A stretch of DNA of 64,000 nt from contig NW_001865065.1 in the NCBI RefSeq assembly GCF_000002865.3, positions 209,690-273,689 on the forward strand, in the 5' to 3' direction. The position numbers and the translations under genes are program-made. Position 1 is the stretch's first letter. Each line of letters begins with the position of its first letter. The notes beneath the pieces were generated by a model. That model saw only the letters and a program-made list of their open reading frames with translations. It was not told where the DNA came from and made no database searches. This DNA is from Monosiga brevicollis MX1 (taxonomy: Eukaryota > Opisthokonta > Choanoflagellata > Craspedida > Salpingoecidae). Below, in pieces: positions 21,833 to 31,254 of this stretch.

Positions 21833-23125
21833 TCACTCGAAAAAAAAGATGCCCCCAGCGTCATCTCGGAGCTGAACAGTGTGGTCCATGGCCCCGACGA
21901 CTACAGTGCTGGCAAAGGGAGTCGCCGCGACGGCCGAGCCAAACAAGTCGTTGGCAATGCCACCACCGGGGCCGCGCAGCGGCGCGCCTGGGTGGACGAG
22001 GCCCATTTCATCGATAAAGAACGTGTAGACGGCTCCCGCCTTGATGGCTCCCTTGGGTGCCGTACTGTATGCACCAACGAGGAGCACGTTGTCAGCAAAG
22101 GCCAGCGATATGCCAAACTGCTCGTTGACCATCGGGAAGGGTGAGTACAGCTGGGCATGTTCTTCAAAATGCCCTGTGGCGTTGGTGCGAAAGAGGTAGA
22201 CGATGCCCGAGTTGTTGCCGTGGTCGTCACGCCCAAAGGCGCCGACAGCCAGGTAGTCGTCGGTGAGAGCCACCGCTATACCAAACTGGTCCCCGGCTTG
22301 GGCGTTGGCGGGTGTCAGCTTTTGGAAAAACGTTGTGCCATTGAAGACATATGCGGCTCCCGAAGCCACCCCTGCCTCGTCGGCGCTATGGGCACCCACA
22401 GCGAGCCAATTGCGATGAAGATCCACATCGACGCCGAAGCGACCGCCAAGCTGGGGGACGGGGGCCATGATGGTCTGCTCGTACATGTACTCGTCCGTCG
22501 CCTCTTCGAGGTGGAACATGTAAACGGCGCCCTCGTTGGCTGTCACAAAGTCGTGACTCCAGGCGCCAGCTGCGAGACGAGGTCCTTCCACGGCGACAGC
22601 TACACCCACGGGCGAGGGCAACGACGGGATGAAGTGGGGGGCCTCAATGGTGGAGTGAAGGTTGTATTGGCGAGTGACGGGGTCACGGCGATACACGGTG
22701 ATTGAGCCGTCCTCAAGACCCAGATCATTGTCCGCCAGGGATCCCACGGCAAGGGTGGCTCCATCCATGTCGGCTGATATACCAAATCGGTATTGGGCGC
22801 GTGGGGTTGGTGCACCTTGGGTGCCCACTTGCTCAAGGCTGGTGAGAATCCAGCCACCGTTGAGACGCCGGGCCAAACGATCATTGGTGGCACGACGCCG
22901 GGCAAGCTGCTGAAACTGCCATTGCAAGTCCTTCAACTCTTGGACAACGTCGCGCTCCTGCACCATGACATGCCGAGTCGTCGCGTTGTTGGGCATGCCA
23001 ACCTGCAGATGCCCTGCCGGATCAACGTACAATTGAAACGGCAAACTCTCCCCTTGCACCGGCTTTGCCAACATCAAGGCAAGCAGCAGGGGTGCCCACC
23101 GCCATTCCCACCACCCGCAACCCAT
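21833..23125 (-). CDS. Secreted FG-GAP beta-propeller protein, intronless
   Basis: Single frame of 430 aa from ATG 23125 with a clear signal peptide (WAPLLLALMLAKPVQG, then ESLP). A coiled region with VVQELKDLQWQFQQLARR is followed by about seven FG-GAP blades, each with the FG(I/V)..(A/D)(D/V)..W/LAVGA pattern: FGISADMDGATLAVGSLADN, VGVAVAVEGPRLAAGAWSHD, FGVDVDLHRNWLAVGAHSAD, FGIAVALTDDYLAVGAFGRD, FGISLAFADNVLLVGAYSTA and FGSAVAATPFASTVVVGAMD. This resembles integrin-alpha-like propellers and choanoflagellate/bacterial secreted FG-GAP proteins. No transmembrane helix follows, so it should be secreted or matrix-bound. It contains two or more NxS/T sites. It shares a promoter of about 250 bp with the RTK gene. 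Ligand unknown. Confidence 0.88.
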   Translation of the reverse strand: MGCGWWEWRWAPLLLALMLAKPVQGESLPFQLYVDPAGHLQVGMPNNATTRHVMVQERDVVQELKDLQWQFQQLARRRATNDRLARRLNGGWILTSLEQVGTQGAPTPRAQYRFGISADMDGATLAVGSLADNDLGLEDGSITVYRRDPVTRQYNLHSTIEAPHFIPSLPSPVGVAVAVEGPRLAAGAWSHDFVTANEGAVYMFHLEEATDEYMYEQTIMAPVPQLGGRFGVDVDLHRNWLAVGAHSADEAGVASGAAYVFNGTTFFQKLTPANAQAGDQFGIAVALTDDYLAVGAFGRDDHGNNSGIVYLFRTNATGHFEEHAQLYSPFPMVNEQFGISLAFADNVLLVGAYSTAPKGAIKAGAVYTFFIDEMGLVHPGAPLRGPGGGIANDLFGSAVAATPFASTVVVGAMDHTVQLRDDAGGIFFFE

Positions 23126-23182
23126 GATTGACCTCCTCTCCCCTTCTCACGTCCAGGCAAGCAGACACACCCAGGATGCCAC

Positions 23183-23352
23183 AGAGAGAGAGTTTGAGAG
23201 AGTGTTAGAGTTTGAGAGAGAGAGAGAGAGTTTGAGAGAGAGAGTTTGAGAGAGAGTTTGAGAGAGTTTGAGAGAGAGTGAGAGAGAGTTTGAGAGAGTT
23301 TGAGAGTTTGAGAGTTTGAGAGTTTGAGAAGAGAGAGCGAGTTTGAGAGAGT
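23183..23352. repeat. TTTGAGAGAG-type repeat in divergent promoter
   Basis: Tandem GAGAGAGTTTGAGAGAGAG units with a terminal run of 8-bp GAGAGTTT units (23290-23330). The plus strand is purine. It fills most of the interval between the FG-GAP gene (-) and the RTK gene (+). Confidence 0.95.
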
Positions 23353-23372
23353 TCGAGGAAGGACTCAAGAAG

Positions 23373-26300
23373 ATGAGTCACGTTCTATCATTTTCGTACT
23401 TTTTGACACTTCTGCTGCTGCTGCTCATCGTCATCATCATCATCATCATCAGTCCTGTCCGGGCGCGCATCAAGACTTCTGTGACAGGCCTTCCCGCGCG
23501 CACGCGCGCAGCCTTGTGGACGCGGGGTTTGGGCAGCAGGGGTTGGAGTGTTGGGGGGGCGGTAGTTGGCTTGGCGTGTTTGCCATGGCTCTCTGTGGTC
23601 TGGTTTGAAGAAGCGGTGCCTTTTGCACGTGTTTGGTGGCACGGAGGACCCGGCCAGATGGGGAGGGTCGTGGCACGTTGGCCGCTTGGCCGCTCGGATT
23701 CCATGCCAATGTTGCTCTTGATGGGGCTTGCACTACTTCACATCAACCTCCCCCGCACCTCGGGTTCAACCTTCTACGTGAGCCAGGCCAACGATACCGG
23801 TAAGAGCGACCAAGGTCCTGACGCACCTGGAATGTGGCATGGATGGCCCCGCCTGACTTCTTCGATATACCCTAGGTCAGGTTGGGAGCTGGTCGTGGGC
23901 AATAAATCAGGCGCGCCTGGCACCCGAGCCTGAGATACGCATCAGCGTCCCGCAAGTCTACGTAGCTGCCTCCTTCTTAGACAACGCTTTAGACATCGAA
24001 GGACTGCATATCGACGGCTCGCTTACCTTGACCGACTGTGCCAATGTGATCTTTCCCGAAGATAACCTGCAGATGTTCAACGTTTCAGCGGATAACATTT
24101 ACATTCGCTGTCTCACCTTTTACCACACTGGCGTCCAGCTTGCCCCAGCGTCCAATGTGCGCTTGGTTCGCATTGCTGTCTTCCATGCGCCAGGCGTGGG
24201 CCTGCACCTCCGTGGTCAGGGTCACGACCTCCATGACATTGGTATCTTTGCTGGCCAGCTCGGGGTGCTGGTGGAAGGCAGTCGACATAATCTCAATTAT
24301 GTTTCAGTTCTCAGTGTTCTGGGCGTGGGTGTGCAAGTGAGAGGGCAGAACCATGTGTTTGAGTTCCTCAATATTTCTCAGAGCCTTGGCACGGGTCTTG
24401 AGGTGATGGGCACCGGACATTACTTTGCCGATCATCGCATCCGGAACGGGGTCGGTCACGGCATTGAGTTGAATTGCCACAATACCACCTTTCAAAGCCT
24501 CGCCGTCATCTCCAACGACGGGGACGGGCTGCGTATCGTGAACAGCACGAACATTTTGGTTGACTCTTATGTTTCAAGCGAGAGGAACAACACCTGGTTC
24601 AGCTTCAATCTCGGGCTGCAGTTGAATGTTCTTGCGTCAGCACGCAATATCCAAGTGAGCAATAGCATCCTGATCGGCGCACCAGGCGTGCACATTGCTG
24701 GGGTCAACGTCAGTCTGTCCACTTCCTACGTCAACGTGAAGAAAGAGCTCGACTTTTTTTGGTTCGTGTCTTCCGAAGTCGGCATCCACGTGACTGCCTC
24801 AGCTGTGGATACGCGGATTGTCAATGTCATAGTCTGCAGCATCTTTGGGGTGCTGGTTTCCGGCCGTCACACTGTATTGCAAGGCGTCCACATTGGTGGC
24901 ACCTTGGACGATGAGGGCACGTTTCTGAATTTCAACATGGAAACGGGGCTTGTCATCGAAGCCACGGCGCACGACGTGGTGGTTCGAGACCTCTACGACG
25001 GATACGGCTCATCGTTGATCATTGCTCGCTTTGCTGTCATTTCCTCTGGCACAGACGTCGATCTCACAGCGTCCGCACTCTATAGCAATTTCCGTTCTGG
25101 TCGTGCTGACAACGTGCTTTTACGCGTGAGTGGCGGAACACTTCGGTACGGCAGCATGGCGCGGTACGGGGCGTTGGCTGCGATGGCCAGCCTTGCCCAG
25201 GACAATCAACTGCCCATACTCTTCTCCATCGTGATTGAGGCGAACGCACAGCTGGTCAACATTACGCGGGTCAATGCACGCGCCAGCTATTGTAACTTGA
25301 ACGTGAGCAACACGGGGACCTTTGTTCGTGTGGAACCCCACACCCATCCAGCTGCCTCCCGGTTTATATCCGATGTGATTTTGGGAAGCGTGGACTGCGT
25401 CCTGGACCTGAGAGGTCCTGCCGTCGTCACAAACATACACCACGACCCTGTTTGCGTCCTTTTACCAAGTGCCATCCGTGTCGTCAATTCGACCATGCCA
25501 GAGCCCGTCATCATCGAAAACATTGGTATTTCTTTGTCTCAGATTCAGGTGTTGAACAGCTCAAATGTTCGGCTCAATGACATCAATCCTCAGTCTGTCG
25601 AGGGACAGCTTGGCGGCGCCTTGCTTCTGGGCGATGACCCGCTTATATTCATCCGTGACTCCCACAATGTAACGCTGACCAACACCTATTTGTTTGTTGA
25701 CGCGTCCCAAACTGCACCCCGGCGCCGGCGCTGGGGTGGTGTCGTACTCGGGCAAAAGGACGAGCATGGGCTCTTGAAGCGTGGTTACAGTCAGTCACCG
25801 GTCGTTATTGTGCGTAATAGCGTCTCCACCACCATTTCCGACTGTACCGTCATCAGCAGTATGGCACAAGCGCCACTTTTCTGGTTAGTGGATGTCGACG
25901 ATTGTGTGTTGCAGTCAAACGTCATCTCGAACAGCTCCGATTCAGACCCTCTGCCCAGCAGCCATTTTAGCGCGCTGGGCGTGGACGGCAACTCCACCAA
26001 CGTGATAGTTGTCAATAACACCCTGGCCTATGGTAGCCCCCTTGTTGCCCTCTGGTCAGCGCGTGGCGTTTTTGTGCAAGGAAACAGTTTGCTGGGCGGT
26101 GACAGGCTCGATGGTATTGTTGTGGAATCGGCCGTTGAACATGTGCAGATTGGTCTGCCCCCCAATGGCAGCACAGCTTTGTGGGACACGATGGCCTCTG
26201 ATTGGGGTGCAAACCCCAACATGTTCTCGTCATGCGTGCGCGGCGTGGTCGTCAAAGGCTCTGACGTGGCCATTCACAGCAACTTTCTCCAGTGGGCTTG

Positions 26301-29300
26301 GGTCGGTGTGGAGGTGGCGGCCACGGCAAACCGAGTAGCCATCGGCGGAGCAACCCCACTAGGCAACTGTTTCCAGGACTGTCGCATTGCCCTCCAGTCC
26401 TCTGGGTCTGATGTCGTGTTTGCATCCAACGTAGTTTTGCGCTATGATGCGTGCGTCCCCTGGTGACCGCTATTGCTTCTCTGTCAAGCGTTGATTTGAG
26501 TGCTATGCCTGTATCATCTCACTCGCCTCATTGCTTGATAGAACTCATGAGTACCCCATGACGGTCCTGCTGCTGCCCACCACATCGGATGGCCTTTCTT
26601 TGAACATACCAACTGCCAGTGGCCCTTGGACCCAGCCCAGCGTCAGCACCAGTGCTTTTGTTCTGGGTCGTGGGGACCCCGTCGTGACTTCTTTTGACGG
26701 TGCTATGGTTCGAACTTGGTCAGATCAGGGCGTATCTACAGCCAACCAGCTACTTGTGACGCGTTGGATAACGTTGTCCATGGACAGTCTATACCCTGAT
26801 CTGACATCAGTGCTACCTCAGTTTAGCTTCGTGACAAGTATTCCCGCTAATGTAGAGGCCACGGTTGCTGGGCGCTTTGGCCTGGCCATTAATCTTCTTC
26901 TGACGTCGACCTATCCCATCGGGATTCCATTGGCAGCGAATATGAAGGTGGCCTCCTTTTATCGTGTGGCTAATGGGCAATACGAAGGCGCAACCAGCGG
27001 GCCTGTTGCTGTGACCCTTGTGTCATCGCTTCTGCCCACTGAGGGGTCCTCCTCCACAACAACAACAATAACGGCGCCTAACAGCACCAACTTGCCCGTG
27101 GTGACGACAGAGCGCTCACTCCCCACTGTGCCAGTCAACGGCACGCAAATGAGCGTCACCATCAACACACAGACTTTGGGCATCACAGACGTGCTGACAC
27201 CTGTCATCATCGTGTTCATTATCAATGGGTCGTCAAGTCTTGTGACAGAACCCATCACTTTGTTTGAGACCGATGCCACTGTGACCAGCACAACTATGCC
27301 AACCACAACAACTTCAACGTCTGTGTCAACTTTGAATTTCACCACCCCTGTACCATCCACGACTGCAGGCACAGCACTGGTGCAAGGAGCTAAAGCGCCT
27401 TTGGCCCCGGGTCTCGTGGTGGGTTTGGCCGTGGCAGTTTTAGTTGCACTCACATTGATTGGAGTCTTCCTCTATCGACGCCGTCGCACGGCTCGAGGCA
27501 ACAAGGCCATGTTGCCACCTGAGGTCGCGTTGGCGGCACAGAAGCGCGTTGCAGAATTGCTGGGGTTCGGTCCTTCAAAGCTGGCACCGCTCCAGGACGC
27601 AATGCGCCCGTTGATTTGGGATGCTGCTGATGTCACCCTCGAGTCCGCTATCGGGGCTGGTAACTTTGGCATCGTTTATAAGGTAAGTCTTCGACTGCGT
27701 TTGATGAGAATTGCAGACTTTTTTTTTTTTTTTTTTTGTGGCAACATGAATCACGCACCCTGATGTGCGACCTGTGTGATGATGCCAGGGTAAGCTACGT
27801 GGGCGTGATGAATGGCTCGCTATCAAGCAGCCTCATTCTGAGAATCCCGATGAGCTCGACTTGGTGAGTTCGAGCATACGCCCGACCATGGCACATCGCC
27901 CAGCATCAACAGGCAACCTCTCAAGCACTCACTTTACACATCATCATTCTGTGCTTTGCACGCCCAAAAGGTTTCCAAGGATCTGTTAGTTGAAGCCTAC
28001 CTCCTGCTGTATGCTGGAGAACACCCCCACGTTGTTACTCTGTATGGCTGCGTGGCCATGACGTAAGTTGCGCGCCTTGCTCGTACCGCTGCTGCGCTGG
28101 CAATCCATGTCTGCTTTTCCAATTAATGATCGCATCCATTCTCTAAATCCGACTTGACAGAGGAGGGCTTGTGGCGATGGTGATGGAAATGGCACCCCAT
28201 GGCGACCTGCGCATGCTCCTACGTCAAGGCGCCAAGGGGCAGTCCTTGACAGTTTTTGACAAAATGGAGGCCGTGGCACAGCTTGCACAGGGCTTGAGCC
28301 ACTTGCATGCCAAGCACATTGTTCATCGTGTATGTGCCGCCTCAAAGCTATTTACGTGCTCTGACATTGTGATCACTGTGACTGCCTTGATTTCAATCTG
28401 CTTCAAAGCTGCACTCTATGATCTTTCTTATTCTGGGACGCATATCCAACGTATGGTTGTAGGACGTAGCATGTCGCAATACGTTGGTCATGTCTCTACA
28501 GCCGCTTCGGATTGCAATCAGTGACCTGGGATTGGCACGAACTGTTCGTGAACAGGTCTACTATAAACAGGTGTGTGCGCATGCATGTATGTCCAGGCAA
28601 TCGTTTAGCGTTTTTGTAGCGCAAAAGCAAACACGTCTTGTTTGACGTGCCTACTTGGTCGATCGATGTTCAGACGTCCAAAGTCGCTTTGCCTTTTGCT
28701 TGGATGGCACCGGAGTCACTCGTACATCGGCGATTCTCGCCCGCCTCAGATGCTTGGTACGTGCACTTGCTGTCGTCCCTCCACCCACTCATTCATCAAG
28801 TCCCGCAGCCCCTTCCAAACACGCACAGTTGGCTTGGGGTCAGTCATTCACTTGCTTTTGGGGTTTTCTTGGGCGAACAGGAGCTTGGGGATGACTGCCT
28901 GGGAGATTTTTGCCAACGGCCAACGGCCCTGGGAGGGCAAGGGGCCCGAAGCGATAATGCTGGCTCTGCAACGGGGTGAGCGGCCAGTCTTGCAAGCAGA
29001 CATGCCACCACAACTTCAACGGTTGGTCTGGCGCAGATATCAGCACGCAAAATCCGAGCCCGGCTGCTTTTTTGGTGGAAAGAGTTTTATTCTTCTTTGC
29101 TTCCAAATTTAACGTTTGGGGCATTTGTTGCTGTTGACAGGGTGGTACGTAGTGTCTGGGAGCGCGAGCCAATTAAACGGGGGCCGATCGACGCCTTTAA
29201 TTTGCGCAGCGAGCGGGCTGCGGCCATACCGGTCTGGGACGTGGACGCGTCAGCGTTGGTGGTGAGTTTTGATCTCAGGGTCACGAGATGGTAGATATTT

Positions 29301-29361
29301 GACTGTGCTAAATGGTTGCTGTGTTGATATGCGCTGTCTTCAACAGGAGAGTCAACTGTAA
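23373..29361 (+). CDS. Receptor tyrosine kinase with parallel beta-helix ectodomain
   Basis: Eleven exons join in frame: 23373-23799, 23876-26450, 26542-27682, 27789-27863, 27971-28062, 28161-28329, 28463-28570, 28674-28756, 28881-29021, 29141-29261 and 29347-29361, 1648 aa. An in-frame ATG at 23703 opens a more classical signal peptide (MPMLLLMGLALLHINLP) and may be the true start. The ectodomain is a long run of right-handed beta-helix coils (e.g. GVGLHLRGQGHDLHDIGIFA, LGTGLEVMGTGHYFADH), then a Thr-rich stalk and a TM helix (LVVGLAVAVLVALTLIGVFL) near 27412-27475. The kinase has GAGNFG, AIKQP, a helix-C Glu (LLVEAYLL), HRDVACRN, DLG instead of DFG, MAPES, and AWSLGMTAWEIFANGQRPW. The last exon encodes only ESQL plus stop, a possible class I PDZ ligand. 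All catalytic residues seem present, so activity is expected. Ligand unknown; I know of no metazoan equivalent. Confidence 0.92.
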
Positions 29362-29597
29362 ACAAGCTGGCTAGCGTGGTTGTGTGAGCGTAAATCTCCA
29401 CGCTTCCCTTTCAGCTGCACTGCTATCGATTTAGATGTTATTTAAAATTTTATTCTTAGCTTCGACTGACGCAAAAGTCAAAGTGGACCAAAGAACCGTA
29501 ATTGATGATAGCTCAACTCCGTTTGGGTGTGCACCATGCTGCGCACTTTGCTCAAGTGAATACAGCAGCCACACATGTTATGCCGGGGCACTCAGAT
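29362..29597. other. Convergent 3' interval
   Basis: Interval between the RTK stop and the NDUFAF1 stop. A TTTAAAATTTTATT stretch near 29442-29455 could carry 3' processing signals. No repeat or gene is seen. Confidence 0.6.
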
Positions 29598-30191
29598 TCA
29601 ACGACCGCCTTTTTCTTCTTCTGTCTGATTTGTTGCTTCTGATGCACGAGATGGGTCCTTTGGAAGCGGACTTGTCATCTGTGCACCGTTGACATCCAAA
29701 CGGGTGATTTGTTTGCGGTGGGTGGTGGCGGAAATACGCCTGACGTCAAGCTGAAAAGGCCCGTCAGTTTGATCGGCAAGCAGGAAGCCGATGGTTCGGA
29801 TCCTCTCATGGGAAAGCAGCGTTTGTTCATTCTGAACGTAGCCCATGTGCGTCAGCAGAAAGTCAGCTAGCGGGATCTAGTGTCCAGGCCATCCGCGCCC
29901 GTGAGTGTGTCATGCTGCAGGTGGGTACATGACCTGAGAGCTCAGGAAAGCGCCACTTCGGAGCGTACCTGCACCGTTTGCCAATGAGGCCCGCCCCGGG
30001 TATACAAGAAAGCTTGGTAAAGGTCCTCGTCGTGGAGTGAGGATGACTGCAAATTGATAATGTAAGGACGGCCATCGCCGCGCACCTCAAATTCGAGCGT
30101 ATTGGTGTCCCCAATATCCAGATACGGACTGTCAATTCGACGCATCTACACCGGGGCACGAAGCCAAGGCGCAGGAGCATGAGCAAAAGCT

Positions 30192-30229
<38 letters not shown>

Positions 30230-30656
30230 TGCAGAACGCGTGAATGAAAAACGAATGAACGAGTCAAAGCGGGCTGGGGGCTTGAACAAGTACAAAGACA
30301 GACCTGCTGAGAGCGCGAGCGCAACAGCGCAAAGCCACTACGTTCCATTTTGGAGCCTTCGGGAATGGTTGTTGACAGGTGTCCTTTGAATCTTGCAAAG
30401 CCATCCGGGTGGTGTTCCACTCTAACAAAAACGAGCATGGTTCAAGTGAGGTTGGAAACACGGCAGGTGTGGATATCACCACAAGCGGTATATCAGTCAC
30501 CTACTGTGCTTCGCTAAAGCCCCCAAAAAAGTCCTTGTCCGTGGCGACCATAAACTTTTTGAGCGTCTCAGGGAGGGTCAAATCGAAGAGCACACGATGA
30601 CCCGTATTGGCCGTCAAGGCATCCGCCTTGAAAAAACGTTGTAAAAGCTTCAACAT
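29598..30656 (-). CDS. NDUFAF1: Complex I assembly factor NDUFAF1 (CIA30 domain)
   Basis: Chaperone of mitochondrial complex I assembly. Supported exons: 30505-30656 (MLKLLQRFFKADALTANTGH, then LFDLTLPETLKKFMVATDKD and FFGGFSEAQ), 30304-30421 (HHPDGFARFKGHLSTTIPEG), 29969-30145 (DTNTLEFEVRGDGRPYIINL, then LYQAFLYTRGGPHWQTVQ) and 29598 to about 29832 (IRTIGFLLADQTDGPFQLDV). This is the CIA30 order: DFT/TDKDFGG, F.G.L, RGDGR.Y.NL, and GF.L.D...GPF.LE. A short exon between 29860 and 29960 must join the last two blocks, but I could not settle its phase. The domain begins almost at the N terminus with a short basic, amphipathic lead, compatible with mitochondrial import. A (GT)n repeat sits in the intron at 30193-30228. 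Confidence 0.85.
30193..30228. repeat. (GT)n in NDUFAF1 intron
   Basis: About 17 GT units on the plus strand inside an intron of the leftward gene. Confidence 0.95.
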
Positions 30657-30732
30657 GCTATCTGTATGCTGTCTGCCACCGTCCCCAAGTCTCCCCAAGT
30701 CGGAGCCAGACCTGCCACCACCTCGAACACAC

Positions 30733-30800
30733 GAGAGAGAGAGAGCGCGAGAGAGAGAGAGCGAGAGAGAGCGAGAGAGCGAGAGAGAGCAAAAAAGCGA
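30733..30800. repeat. GA/GAGC simple repeat
   Basis: GAGAGAGAGCGCGAGAGAGAGAG-type purine tract next to the NDUFAF1 start, pyrimidine on that gene's sense strand. Confidence 0.9.
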
Positions 30801-30818
30801 GAGAACTTGAATTGAATA

Positions 30819-30820
<2 letters not shown>

Positions 30821-30872
<52 letters not shown>
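30821..30872. repeat. (TG)n microsatellite
   Basis: About 26 TG units between NDUFAF1 and the two-pore channel gene. Confidence 0.95.
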
Positions 30873-30875
<3 letters not shown>

Positions 30876-30992
30876 ACATACGTGTAAGCGATACTGAGAC
30901 AAGTATCACACTTCCACCTGGACTCATGACAACAAAATTTCTCAAAAAAACGGATTTTTTGTTGATTTTTTTCACTAAGTCTTGTTTTTTCG

Positions 30993-31058
30993 ATCTCTCT
31001 CTCTGTGTCTCTCTTCGTCTCTCTCTGTCTCTCTCTGTCTGTCTCTCTGTGTCTGTGC
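30993..31058. repeat. CT/CTGT simple repeat
   Basis: TCTCTCTCTGTGTCTCTCTTCGTCTCTCTCTGTC on the plus strand about 200 bp upstream of the channel ATG at 31255. Confidence 0.9.
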
Positions 31059-31254
31059 AGATACAGGACTTGGTCCAGAGGCACACCGGAGGCCCAGGGT
31101 GGAAGTAGACTTGGCCATACAGCGATACTGCACGAGGTGTATTGTCCGGAGGCAGTTCAAAAGTTGGACCAACGCCTCACCCCCGGCTATTTTTTCCAGC
31201 GAATGGGGAGGTGCAGAAAGCCTGGGTCATACTTATGGTGACAGCATCACCACC

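Noticed and set aside
16166-23352. TTTGAGAGAG arrays as transposon remnants or terminal repeats
   Set aside because: No coding part, no target duplications and no inverted ends; they behave as promoter simple repeats.
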